From Candidatus Hydrogenedens sp. (lineage in GTDB: Bacteria > Hydrogenedentota > Hydrogenedentia > Hydrogenedentales > JAEUWI01): a stretch of 37,326 bases of DNA. Position 1 is the stretch's first letter, and each line of letters starts with the position of its first letter. Positions 8,983 to 17,486 of the stretch are shown one piece after another. The DNA is taken from positions 502,149 through 539,474 of the forward strand of contig WGMK01000010.1 in assembly GCA_016125095.1 (NCBI GenBank), read 5' to 3'. The notes under the pieces are model-generated. The model did not search any database. It was not told the origin of the DNA and saw nothing but the letters and a program-made list of their open reading frames with translations. The translations under genes were made by a program, and so were the position numbers.

Positions 8983-10235
8983 GGCAAGTAGTCGACCTCC
9001 CCCGTGTAGATGGCGTCAGTGTCCACATCGTGTGTAAATCTAAGCCAGGCAGCAAGCTTTCGTTCACCGGGCAATGGACTCGATCCCTCAAAGATGGCGG
9101 CGGTTCCGTCGGCACGCGGCACCATGTGGAACCCGTTGTGCGTGTCGTATGCGGCCACCGCGGACCAGTCGGCATGTACCTCGAATCGGCAGTTTCCGCC
9201 CGGTCGCGTTTCCCCGCCGTTATTCAGGTAGATCTCGATCAGGCGCGGCTGCGGCCATTCAAGTTGGACGGCCAGTTGGTGCGCTACCGGCTCGCCCTGC
9301 AATACCCGCTTCCAAGTAGGCAGATTCCAGTTGAGCGTGTCGTCGTCTACCGGCAGCCGGAACCAGGTGATGCCCTTCAAGTACCCGGGCGGCTCCTTCC
9401 GCAAGGCAGCGGCGAGGGCCGAAATGACCACCGGGTCGCTGCGGAGCTCGCGATCGATGGCACCGATCCGCTTGGCCGGGGCCCCTTCGGCGCTCAGGCC
9501 TGCGAACGCCCCGTCGGCATGGAAGAACATGCGGTATCCGTAGGTCGGTAAGGCCACCTGAAACGGAACCTGATGTCGAGACGCCCGGTGAATCCACTGC
9601 AATGCCTCTTCGGGGTCGCACAGCACCATAGGGTCGGATACGTGCCTCGGCCGCTCGAGGCCATGCGCCTGAAGCACATAGCTGTCCACCGACCGCAACA
9701 AGGCGTCGAAATCCCGACGGCCTAGCCAATCCGGCAGGGTGGTGATGCTCAAGTTCGTATCGGGGTGCGATTTGCGGAATGCGCTGAGGAGCTTTGCGTA
9801 CGCATCCAAGTGCTCAGTCGGGCAATCAAAGTCGAACTGTAGCCCTTGCAGCACGGCCCCGGATGCCCGCGCAGGCGCGCATGCCTCGGCGCCTACCCCG
9901 TCGAGCCAAGCTAAGGCCTTGTCCGCATCTGCCTGCACGTGATGGATAAACTCGGAACCCAATCGAACGACTGCGATAACGGGCACGTCCATCGACGACA
10001 GCAGCTGCCAATCCGTCGAGGGTATCTGTACGGCCGCAGGTTCCTGATCGAAGCTGACATCTGCCGCGAGGACCATGAAGCCGTCGACGAGCGGCCTGGA
10101 TTCGCGGACGGCATCGGACACGGCCGGTGTCCAGACTTGCTGCCAGATATAGGCCCATTGGTCTGCGGCGCCGGACGTGGCGCATAGCGCGAAGAATAGA
10201 AACAGAGACGCAGCTGCAGAGTCCCGCGGGTTCAT
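8979..10235 (-). CDS. DUF3142 domain protein, secreted
   Basis: A 418-residue exported protein. The chosen start (10235) gives MNPRDSAAASLFLFFALCATSGAADQ, a good signal peptide; an earlier in-frame start at 10361 would put 42 extra residues before it and reach into the terminator region. The core VLQGLQFDFDCPTEHLDAY, then SITTLPDWL and later LPTYGYRMFF, matches the DUF3142 family, which has a TIM-barrel-like glycosidase look but no established activity. The C-terminal third is beta-rich. The next gene overlaps by 4 bases. No strong Shine-Dalgarno is visible before the start (only GCGGA). The family call is fairly firm; an enzymatic role on glycans is only an inference. Confidence 0.8.
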   Translation of the reverse strand: MNPRDSAAASLFLFFALCATSGAADQWAYIWQQVWTPAVSDAVRESRPLVDGFMVLAADVSFDQEPAAVQIPSTDWQLLSSMDVPVIAVVRLGSEFIHHVQADADKALAWLDGVGAEACAPARASGAVLQGLQFDFDCPTEHLDAYAKLLSAFRKSHPDTNLSITTLPDWLGRRDFDALLRSVDSYVLQAHGLERPRHVSDPMVLCDPEEALQWIHRASRHQVPFQVALPTYGYRMFFHADGAFAGLSAEGAPAKRIGAIDRELRSDPVVISALAAALRKEPPGYLKGITWFRLPVDDDTLNWNLPTWKRVLQGEPVAHQLAVQLEWPQPRLIEIYLNNGGETRPGGNCRFEVHADWSAVAAYDTHNGFHMVPRADGTAAIFEGSSPLPGERKLAAWLRFTHDVDTDAIYTGEVDYLP

Positions 10236-10344
10236 TCCGCAAGACCGCCGGGGCCGCCATTCAGTGGAATGGGTCGCTTCTCCAAGGGGACACGTGGCAC
10301 GGCGGTAGCATAGCAGCGGGGTTGGTGTAATGATAGAAAAAAGT

Positions 10345-10374
10345 AACCGCCGCCCCGGCACCGGGGCGGCGGTT
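10345..10374 (-). terminator. Rho-independent terminator of the dehydrogenase gene
   Basis: A 14-bp perfect stem (AACCGCCGCCCCGG against its complement, CA loop) lies just past the stop codon of the 1144-residue gene. On the minus strand it is followed by ACTTTTTTC, a proper T-tract. It is the same hairpin as at 6765-6796. Confidence 0.85.
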
Positions 10375-10396
10375 TATTGTTCAGCGGGTTTGGGCG

Positions 10397-13300
10397 CTAC
10401 TTCTGCTCGTCTTCGCCGGGGATGGAGCGGAGGTAGGCCATGAGGTCGAGGATCTCTTCTTTCTCGAAGGTGTTGAGCAGGCCGGTGGGCATGGTGGAGT
10501 TGGGCGAGGCAGTGATCTTGCTGATGTCGGCCTTGCTTACTTTCACGCCCTCGGGGTTCTTCAGCGGGTCCTGCACCACGCGGATGTAGTCGTCGGTCTC
10601 TTCCGCAATCAGGCCGGTGACTTCCTCGAAGTTGCTCAACTCGATGTACCAGGTCTTGTACTTCTCGTTCAGCACGGCCGAGGGATTGAGCATCTCGGTT
10701 ACCATGGCGATGGGCGTGAGGCGCTGGGCCACGCCGGCGAGATTGGGGGCGAGGCCGACTTCGCCCACGGCGGCCACGTGGCACGCAGCGCACGAGGCTT
10801 CGGCGAATATCTGCTCGCCGTGTTCGAGCGAGCGTCCGTTTTCCAGCTTGTCCAGGTCGCCCTCCAGGTCGGCGATGGTCCACTCCTTCACCAGGCTGCG
10901 GCCGATGGACACGCGCGAGGTGGTGTCCGGGTTCGCCTTGCTCCAGGCGTCCACGTCTGGCACCACGTGCATGAGGCCGTTCATCAGCGTCCAGTGGCCG
11001 GGATAGGTGCAAATGTAGGGATAGCTGCCCAGCGTCTCCGGCGCGGTGAATTCCAGGGTCTGCGATTCGCCCGCGGACATCACCTCGGACGCGATCAGGA
11101 TGGAGTCGTTCTCCGGAATCCACTGCTTCTTGATGCCGTCGGCCCCCAGCAGCATGGCATCGGTCGCCACCTTCGACGCCGTTTCAGGCTGCACGAGCAC
11201 GAAATTGTGGTCCATCCAGTCCGGGTTCTCGATCTCGACCCGCACCTTCATGCCGGGCGTCACGGCGAACTGCGTGCGGTCGTACTTCATCTGCTCCTTC
11301 ACCGTCTTCATCCGCACCACCATCACGCCATCCTCGATGGCCGGCTCGGGCGAGGGCTCCTGCTTCAGGTAGTCGGCCATCATGGCCGGCGCCTGGGCGT
11401 GGTGCATGGCCGCATGGTCCATGCCTTCTTCCTCGCCGCTGCCAAGCTTGCCCTCGATTTCCCACATGTACTTCACGCGCTCGGCCGCGCGCTGGGCGTC
11501 TTCGTCGGGTGAATTCAGCAACAGCGTCAGCAGCCCCTCGTTCACCACGTTGTTCTGCTGATACAGCCACAGCGCCTCGAGCAGGTGGTGGGCGTCGGCG
11601 CGCTTGCCGCCATCGAACTGCTTGATCCAGCGGTCCACCGCCGCCAGCACCAGGCCGGTGTCGTGCTCGCTCAACTCGATGCGGGCGCGCAGGCGCACGC
11701 CATTGGTCGGGTGCTTCAACACGTCCAGCAGCGCCTCGATGGGCTGACCGTCGATCTCGACATGCTCTTCCAGCGGACGTCCCGGCACCGTAATGCGGTA
11801 GATGCGGCCGTGGTCGTGGTCGCGGCTGGGGTCGCGGATGTTGTGCTGCATATGCCCGATGAGCGCATTCGCCCAGTCGGCCACATAAAGCGCGCCGTCG
11901 TCGCCCACCTTAAAGTCGGAGGGGCGGAAGTTCGGGTCGCTCGAGACCAGCAAGTCGTCGGTCTCCGTGCCCCAGAACCGGCCCTTCTTGTTCTCGAGCG
12001 TGTATTGCTTGATGCCCAGGAAGCCGATGGCATTCAGGATGATGTAGTTCCCGTTGTTCTTCGGCGGGAAGTGCTGGCTGGAAAGAATGCCGCTGGAGGG
12101 CACCGGCCGCACGGTCTTGTCCAGCAGCTTGTACATGCGAAAGCCGCCGCGCTCGCTCTGGCGGATCTGGTAGGCCTCGCCGCCCGTGGCGCTCGTCGCG
12201 AAGTGATAGCCCCAGTAATCGAAGTCGCCGCCGTGCGGGTTCGGCGGGTTCTCCGCGTGGTAGCTGAACCGGTAGCTGCGCGGGTTGAAGCGGTACATGG
12301 CCGAGGCGCCCGAAAGCTGCGCCGGTTCCCAGGGCGTCTCGACGTTGCTCACGTTGAAGATGCCGCGCTGATAGTAAATGTAGCCGTCGGGACCGTAGTC
12401 AAATCCGTTCGCGCTGTGGTGGGTGTCGGCCGAATCGAGGCCCGAGAGGATAATCTCGCGGAAGTCGCACACGTCGTCGCCGTCGGTGTCCTTGAGGAAC
12501 CAGATGTTCGGCGCCGAAGCCACCACCACGCCGCCGTTCCAGAACGTGAAGCCCGTCGGGTTGTGGATGTAGGCGAAGGTGATGGCCTTGTCCGCCACGC
12601 CGTCTCGGTCCTCGTCTGGCAGAATCAGCAAGCGGTCCAGCATTTCGCGGTCGGGTTGCCATTTGGGATAGGTCTCCCACGCGGCCACCCAGATGCGGCC
12701 CTTGGTGTCCACGTCCATCTGCACGGGGTTCACCAGTTCGGGGAACATCTTTTCGGAGGCGAAGAGGTTGGCCTGCATGCCTTCCTCCAGCTTGAGGGTG
12801 TCCACGCCCTTGTCGGGGTCCACATATTCCAGCGAGCCATTCTTCTCGCTCGGCGTAAAGTTCGTCTTCACCTGAATCGGGTCCGGCACGTTGCTGTCGT
12901 CGGGCTTGGCCTGCTCCCCACGCGCCGCCTTCCAGATTACCTGGTCGCGGTTGGCCGACATGATGTCGAGCATGGTCAGTTCGTGCTGCAAGACCACCAT
13001 GTTGGTCTGCTTGTCCACGAACTCGAGCGGCGCGCGGCTGCCCCACACGTCGTTGCCGTCGGTCGCGCGGTAGCGGTTGAACCAGCACCAGTTCTTGTCC
13101 AGCACGGCCGTGCGCACCCGCTCCGGATCGGCATCCGGCACCGCGCCCGCCAGCGCCTCCACGATAACCTTGGCGATGGCCTTGTTGCCCTCGGCATTCA
13201 GGTGCACGCCGTTGATCGTCAGCGGATCCTTGGTGGCATCGTAGAGCTTGAGCGAAGGGCCGTAAAGATCGACGAAGGTGACGCCCTTCTCGGCGGCCAC

Positions 13301-13831
13301 CCGCGCCATGGCATCCGTATAGACGCCCAGCCACAGGTTGTTCTCGCTGCCGTCCGGCAGGTCCGGGTCGTTCAGGTTCTCATGACCGATGGGGGAGAAA
13401 AGCACCATGCGCGGCGCCGACTTGCCGTCGTATTGCTTGCCGCGCGTCTCGTCGATAAACGTTTCCAGCTCGGTCTTGAACGCCTGCGGATCGTGCTTGT
13501 ACTGCTCGTTGTAGCCGAAAAACGCGAAGAGGACATTCGCACCCACAAGCGTGAGGTAGTCGTCCGCCGGCAGAAAGTTCTCATTGCGCGGCCGATGCGC
13601 CACCTCGTCGCCGGTGAAGCCCAAGTTCCGGATCACCAGATCCAGATCGGGATAGGCCAGCTGCAGATAGGTTTCCAGCCAGCCGTCGTGCTGCATCCGG
13701 TCGGGCAGGGCATTGCCGATGATGGCGATATGGTCGCCCTTCTCAAGCGTCAGCTCCGCCCGGGCCCCCAAGGGCGCCAGCGCCAACACCGCCGCGCAGG
13801 CCCAAATCGCTCGTACTCTCCATGTCTTCAT
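10397..13831 (-). CDS. SGNH / PVC-type dehydrogenase / cupredoxin / cytochrome c fusion
   Basis: A 1144-residue exported multidomain redox protein (signal peptide MKTWRVRAIWACAAVLALAP then GARA). Domains in order: an SGNH-hydrolase-like domain (about 28-230; IIGNALPDRMQ, NLGFTGDE, FFGYNEQ, INGVHLNAEG), a Planctomycete-type membrane-bound dehydrogenase beta-propeller (about 350-720), a HEAT-like helical stretch, an azurin-like cupredoxin domain with ligands H875, C941, H946 and M950, and a C-terminal cytochrome c domain with CAACH at 1014-1018. In the SGNH part the nucleophile position of block I reads GNA rather than GDS, so ester hydrolysis is doubtful. It probably oxidises a sugar or alcohol in the periplasm and passes electrons through copper and haem. 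GGGAGAG precedes the ATG. It lies 61 bases after the ThuA-like gene and is probably co-transcribed with it. Confidence 0.92.
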   Translation of the reverse strand: MKTWRVRAIWACAAVLALAPLGARAELTLEKGDHIAIIGNALPDRMQHDGWLETYLQLAYPDLDLVIRNLGFTGDEVAHRPRNENFLPADDYLTLVGANVLFAFFGYNEQYKHDPQAFKTELETFIDETRGKQYDGKSAPRMVLFSPIGHENLNDPDLPDGSENNLWLGVYTDAMARVAAEKGVTFVDLYGPSLKLYDATKDPLTINGVHLNAEGNKAIAKVIVEALAGAVPDADPERVRTAVLDKNWCWFNRYRATDGNDVWGSRAPLEFVDKQTNMVVLQHELTMLDIMSANRDQVIWKAARGEQAKPDDSNVPDPIQVKTNFTPSEKNGSLEYVDPDKGVDTLKLEEGMQANLFASEKMFPELVNPVQMDVDTKGRIWVAAWETYPKWQPDREMLDRLLILPDEDRDGVADKAITFAYIHNPTGFTFWNGGVVVASAPNIWFLKDTDGDDVCDFREIILSGLDSADTHHSANGFDYGPDGYIYYQRGIFNVSNVETPWEPAQLSGASAMYRFNPRSYRFSYHAENPPNPHGGDFDYWGYHFATSATGGEAYQIRQSERGGFRMYKLLDKTVRPVPSSGILSSQHFPPKNNGNYIILNAIGFLGIKQYTLENKKGRFWGTETDDLLVSSDPNFRPSDFKVGDDGALYVADWANALIGHMQHNIRDPSRDHDHGRIYRITVPGRPLEEHVEIDGQPIEALLDVLKHPTNGVRLRARIELSEHDTGLVLAAVDRWIKQFDGGKRADAHHLLEALWLYQQNNVVNEGLLTLLLNSPDEDAQRAAERVKYMWEIEGKLGSGEEEGMDHAAMHHAQAPAMMADYLKQEPSPEPAIEDGVMVVRMKTVKEQMKYDRTQFAVTPGMKVRVEIENPDWMDHNFVLVQPETASKVATDAMLLGADGIKKQWIPENDSILIASEVMSAGESQTLEFTAPETLGSYPYICTYPGHWTLMNGLMHVVPDVDAWSKANPDTTSRVSIGRSLVKEWTIADLEGDLDKLENGRSLEHGEQIFAEASCAACHVAAVGEVGLAPNLAGVAQRLTPIAMVTEMLNPSAVLNEKYKTWYIELSNFEEVTGLIAEETDDYIRVVQDPLKNPEGVKVSKADISKITASPNSTMPTGLLNTFEKEEILDLMAYLRSIPGEDEQK

Positions 13832-13892
13832 GATTGCAATCTCTCCCGGTTCCCCGTGTAGCTAATCGCCCATGCTACCCCATGAGCGTACC

Positions 13893-14939
13893 TTATTTCT
13901 TTTCCTGCGTCGGCGCCGCCGGATCCATAATCGGCGTATCCCACCCGGCCAGGTCGTGCGGATGGATGCCGCGCCGGTACCCCTCGAACGCGAATTCGGA
14001 AGGATTATAGGGTCCAACAAAATCGATAGGGTTGTCCGGCTTGATCTCGGACGACAACCCCAGGCACCAGAGGTGCGCGTTTACCAGCATCCGGCGGAAG
14101 CCATCATTGACGATATCCTGCGACGCGCCCTGCGTCGTGGTGAAAATACGCGCCACCTTGCCCGAGGCGCTGTGATAATCGCGCACCCACGCCACCGGCA
14201 TCGGCTCCTTCGTCGTATCCACTTCGGAATCGGCCGTCATGCCGTTCAGTACGATGCCCTTTACCAGGATGGTGCTATCTTCCATCGGGTCTGCCGTGTA
14301 GCCGCCCGCCACCGTGTGCATGTCCGACACGCCGCGGAGAATCGGGTGGTCGGCGTGCTTCGGCTCGATTTCCAGGTTCGAACTCTGACGGTGGTTTTCG
14401 CCGTAATGGGTCACCCAGGTCTCGCCCAGTACTTGACGGCCAAACCCCTTTTTGAATTCCTTGCCGGGGTACATGAAATTGTAGCGGGCGTACTTGCGCT
14501 TGGGCGGAATCTGGAAGGCGTGCGTGGCCGTGCGCAGTCCAATGATAGGGCCGCCGCGGTCGACATAGGCCGCAAAGTGATCCATCTCCTCGTCGGGCAG
14601 ATTCAGGAAGCGGGTGAAAATGACGAGGAGATCCGCATCGTCCAGCACGTCCAGCCCGCTGATGTTACTGCTGCCGGGCAGGATGGTGCCGTCGTCCGGA
14701 TTGGTGCCGAACACCACAGTGCACTTGAAGCCGTAATTCTTCGCCAGAATGCGCGCGAGCGCGGGCAGCGTTTCCTCGCCGCGATACTCGTGATCCGAAG
14801 CGAGATAAACGATGTGCTTGCCCGCGCCGATGCCGCCCTCGCCTTCGAACACCACGTGCGACGGCGGCTGCGCCTCGGCAACGTGCTGACCCAGGGCCAG
14901 CCCGAGTGCCATCAGCAAAGCCAAGAATTTTCCGTTCAT
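13893..14939 (-). CDS. ThuA-like domain protein, secreted
   Basis: A 348-residue exported protein with a trehalose-utilisation (ThuA)-like, class I glutamine amidotransferase fold. Visible signs are KHIVYLASDHEYRGEE at the start of the fold, DDADLLVIFTRFLNLPDEEM and GGPIIGLRTATHAF. Members of this family accompany secreted sugar dehydrogenases in PVC-type bacteria. The chosen ATG at 14939 gives a signal peptide (MNGKFLALLMALGLALGQ) and has AAAGGAA about 7 bases upstream; an earlier in-frame ATG at 15011 would hide the signal peptide. It is the first gene of a two-gene minus-strand unit with the dehydrogenase fusion, so its likely role is processing or binding of the same carbohydrate. The exact reaction is unknown. 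Confidence 0.9.
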   Translation of the reverse strand: MNGKFLALLMALGLALGQHVAEAQPPSHVVFEGEGGIGAGKHIVYLASDHEYRGEETLPALARILAKNYGFKCTVVFGTNPDDGTILPGSSNISGLDVLDDADLLVIFTRFLNLPDEEMDHFAAYVDRGGPIIGLRTATHAFQIPPKRKYARYNFMYPGKEFKKGFGRQVLGETWVTHYGENHRQSSNLEIEPKHADHPILRGVSDMHTVAGGYTADPMEDSTILVKGIVLNGMTADSEVDTTKEPMPVAWVRDYHSASGKVARIFTTTQGASQDIVNDGFRRMLVNAHLWCLGLSSEIKPDNPIDFVGPYNPSEFAFEGYRRGIHPHDLAGWDTPIMDPAAPTQEKK

Positions 14940-15299
14940 GCCACGATTCCTTTGCCGGTAGTCCAACGCAATGCCCGCGGCATGAAACGCGAAAAGCATA
15001 CCCTTCTGCAAGTCGGCACCGTAGATTTCCTGTTTGGAAGGCGGAGGACTCGGTGGCTATGACCATGAATCGCGGCGGCGGGATTCGCCGGGGATGCAAC
15101 GTAATGACGTCGATGCTGGATTGTATTGGTGGCTGGTAGGCCTCGGGCAGCGCAGGTGCCGACGCCGGCAACTGTCCGGCAAACACCACGCCTGTGGGTC
15201 ATTTCCTGCAAATTCCTGCACACTTTTGTGGAATCTGGTACGCTATAGGGGACGGTGGAAGAGAGACCACCAAGTCTTTAATGCCTGGGAGTACGAGAA
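14940..15299. promoter_or_regulatory. Divergent intergenic region with direct repeat
   Basis: This 360-base region separates two divergent genes and should hold both promoters. On the plus strand, TTCCTGCA occurs twice (15203-15210 and 15213-15220) with a 10-base period, about 25 bases before a TATAGG hexamer (15244-15249). That spacing would place an activator near the -35 region of the gene starting at 15300. No convincing consensus -35 accompanies the hexamer. TGGGAG at 15286-15291 is the ribosome binding site of the next gene. Confidence 0.4.
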
Positions 15300-17456
15300 G
15301 TGCGTAATGTATCGCCGCTGTTGACAGCCATTCTGGCGCTGATTTCCATGGGGGCGTTTGCCGCCGATCCGGGAGGACTCGAGTTCACCCAGAGCGCAGG
15401 CGGGCCCGGGGTCACCGGTCTGGCGAACGAGTTCTACATCGCCGGTCAAAATGCGCGCATGAACATCGCGCTCGCCGCGGAATCGGGCTCGAATCCCGTC
15501 GTCACTTTTGTCGATGTCGAGGTGCCGGATGGCTGGCGCTTCGCGGGCGTGGGGGGGGCGTCGGTGCCCGAGGTGGTGCCGCTGGGGACCACGGGCAAGC
15601 TCTCCTTCGGCTGGCTCCGGGGCGTGCCGCTGCCCGCCAGTTTCTACGTCGAGCTTGCCGTGCCGGCCGACGAGACCAAGGCGCGCATCGTAAACACCAG
15701 CGTACGCTATGCCGATGCCAGCGGCGTCGGCCTTACTTCGCACACCGAGTTGACACGCCTGAGCAAGGATACCGTCGCCCCGGTGATTACCTTGCTAGGC
15801 GCCGGGCTAACGCTCGACTGCGAGGGCGTGTTCATCGATCCGGGCTTTACCGCCTTCGACAACGCCGAGGGCGATGTGACGGCGAATGTCGTCCGCACGG
15901 GCAGCGTCGATACCTTCACGCCCGGACGCTACACGCTGACCTATACCGTCACCGACCGCAGCGGCAACAGCTCGGCCGAGTTTCTGCGCCGCGTGGTCGT
16001 GCTCGATAATTGCCCCGGGAACCAGACCGGGCCGTGCGCCGATAACTGCGCCACGGACAACGGCACCGACACGGACGGCGATGGCCTCACCGATTGTCAG
16101 GAAACCTGCATCTACGGCACGAATGTCGTGCGCGTGGATACCGACGGCGATGGCATGAGCGACGAGTACGAGTCGCGATTCCTGCCGGACCTCGACCCGC
16201 GCGATCCGACCGATCGCGACGAGGACGCCGACGGCGACGGTTTCACCAACTTCGAGGAATTCCTGCGCGGTGGTTCGCCGCTCAATGCCAACGAGCCCGA
16301 CCGCGTGTACTTCGTTTCGAACTCCGGCTTCAACGGTGCCGACCGCGGTACCCGCGCGAAGCCGCTGCGTACCATCGCCTATGCAATAAATCAGGCGGCC
16401 GCGGGTGCTACGGCGGCCCGTCCCGCATCCGTTGTGCTGCTGCCTGGCGTCTATCGTGAAGATGTGCAACTGCGGCGTTTCGTTACGCTGGCCGGCGAAG
16501 CGGGCGCGCTCGTGCAAGGTGCCATCGCGGGTGCCTTCGATAGCGGCCTCCGCGGCCTCATCGTATCGGGCGCCACGCCGGACGACCTCTTGCTCGACAT
16601 GACGGTCGATGGCGGCGGCTTCAACATGCGCGTGACCAATGTGGTCTTCCGCGATGCTGCCATCGGGGCGCGCCTTGCGGGGGACAGCGGTGCGTCGGTG
16701 TTTGAGGGCTGCCGCTTCGCCAACCTCGAAATCGGCATGGAGGTCGAGGGCGCCTTGCCCAAGGTCCGGCGCTGCATCTTCCAGGACCTGAGCGCCTCGG
16801 AGGGTGTCGCGGCGGGCGTGCTCATCCGCTCGCTGCCCGCAGGCGCCAAGCAGGCCTCCGGCGACGAGGGCAGCCTGGGCGATATCACAGACGCAGGCGA
16901 GGGCTGGAACCGTTTCGATATCCAGACCATCGACGGCGCCTCGGTCATCAATGAACGCACGACCGAGGTGAAGATGGAGGAGAACGACTGGGGCGTGGAC
17001 GACGAGGCCGCCATCGGGGCGTCGATTCAGGGTCCGGCCGACTTCACGCCCTTCCTCGCCGCGGGCGCGTCGCTGTTCGCATCCACCTTGGTATGCACCG
17101 TTTGGGACGCGGCGGATCAGGCGCGCATCGAGGATGCGACCGTGGCCATTACGCCGGGCACCTACACCCCGCAGACGGAGAATATCGACGGCGTATATAC
17201 CTTCGCCGCAGTCGCCGACGGGTTGTACACCGTCACCGTGAACGCTCCCGGGTTCGACCAGGTGACGCAAGTGGTGACGGTTCCGGCGAGCGAGATTGCC
17301 TCGGTCATCGTACCGCTGGGCGAAGCGACCGGCGGCTGCAATCTCTTCGGCAACAAGAACCTGCCGCCTGCGAACAATCCGGGCGACATGGCCGTGGCCA
17401 TGCTGGCGATTGCAGGCATGATCGCGTCCAGCATCGTGTGGCGGATGCGGGGATAG
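15300..17456 (+). CDS. Secreted modular beta-helix protein with C-terminal anchor
   Basis: A 718-residue surface protein starting with GTG (TGGGAG 8 bases upstream) and a clear signal peptide ending in MGAFA before ADPGG. Domains in order: a cohesin-like N-terminal beta domain (to about 155), an Ig-like DUF5011 domain (about 160-240; TVAPVITLLG, YTVTDRSGNS), calcium-binding thrombospondin-3/EF-hand-like repeats (about 255-330; DTDGDGLTDC, DTDGDGMSDE, DADGDGFTNFEEF), a DUF1565-type right-handed beta-helix (about 345-560) and a carboxypeptidase-regulatory-like beta domain (about 595-675). The tail has GGCNLFGNKN, a short linker with NNPGD, a hydrophobic helix and RMRG, a layout like CTERM sorting signals, though no PEP motif is present. 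It converges with the mannose-1-phosphate guanylyltransferase gene. The ligand is unknown. Confidence 0.9.
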   Translation: MRNVSPLLTAILALISMGAFAADPGGLEFTQSAGGPGVTGLANEFYIAGQNARMNIALAAESGSNPVVTFVDVEVPDGWRFAGVGGASVPEVVPLGTTGKLSFGWLRGVPLPASFYVELAVPADETKARIVNTSVRYADASGVGLTSHTELTRLSKDTVAPVITLLGAGLTLDCEGVFIDPGFTAFDNAEGDVTANVVRTGSVDTFTPGRYTLTYTVTDRSGNSSAEFLRRVVVLDNCPGNQTGPCADNCATDNGTDTDGDGLTDCQETCIYGTNVVRVDTDGDGMSDEYESRFLPDLDPRDPTDRDEDADGDGFTNFEEFLRGGSPLNANEPDRVYFVSNSGFNGADRGTRAKPLRTIAYAINQAAAGATAARPASVVLLPGVYREDVQLRRFVTLAGEAGALVQGAIAGAFDSGLRGLIVSGATPDDLLLDMTVDGGGFNMRVTNVVFRDAAIGARLAGDSGASVFEGCRFANLEIGMEVEGALPKVRRCIFQDLSASEGVAAGVLIRSLPAGAKQASGDEGSLGDITDAGEGWNRFDIQTIDGASVINERTTEVKMEENDWGVDDEAAIGASIQGPADFTPFLAAGASLFASTLVCTVWDAADQARIEDATVAITPGTYTPQTENIDGVYTFAAVADGLYTVTVNAPGFDQVTQVVTVPASEIASVIVPLGEATGGCNLFGNKNLPPANNPGDMAVAMLAIAGMIASSIVWRMRG

Positions 17457-17486
17457 CGCAGCACTGAATGCTACCCGGGCGCGGCG

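Noticed and set aside
11585..13861. 758-residue open frame on the plus strand
   Set aside because: It is fully antisense to the dehydrogenase fusion, has biased V/R/H/A composition and no domain. It is a GC-rich codon shadow.
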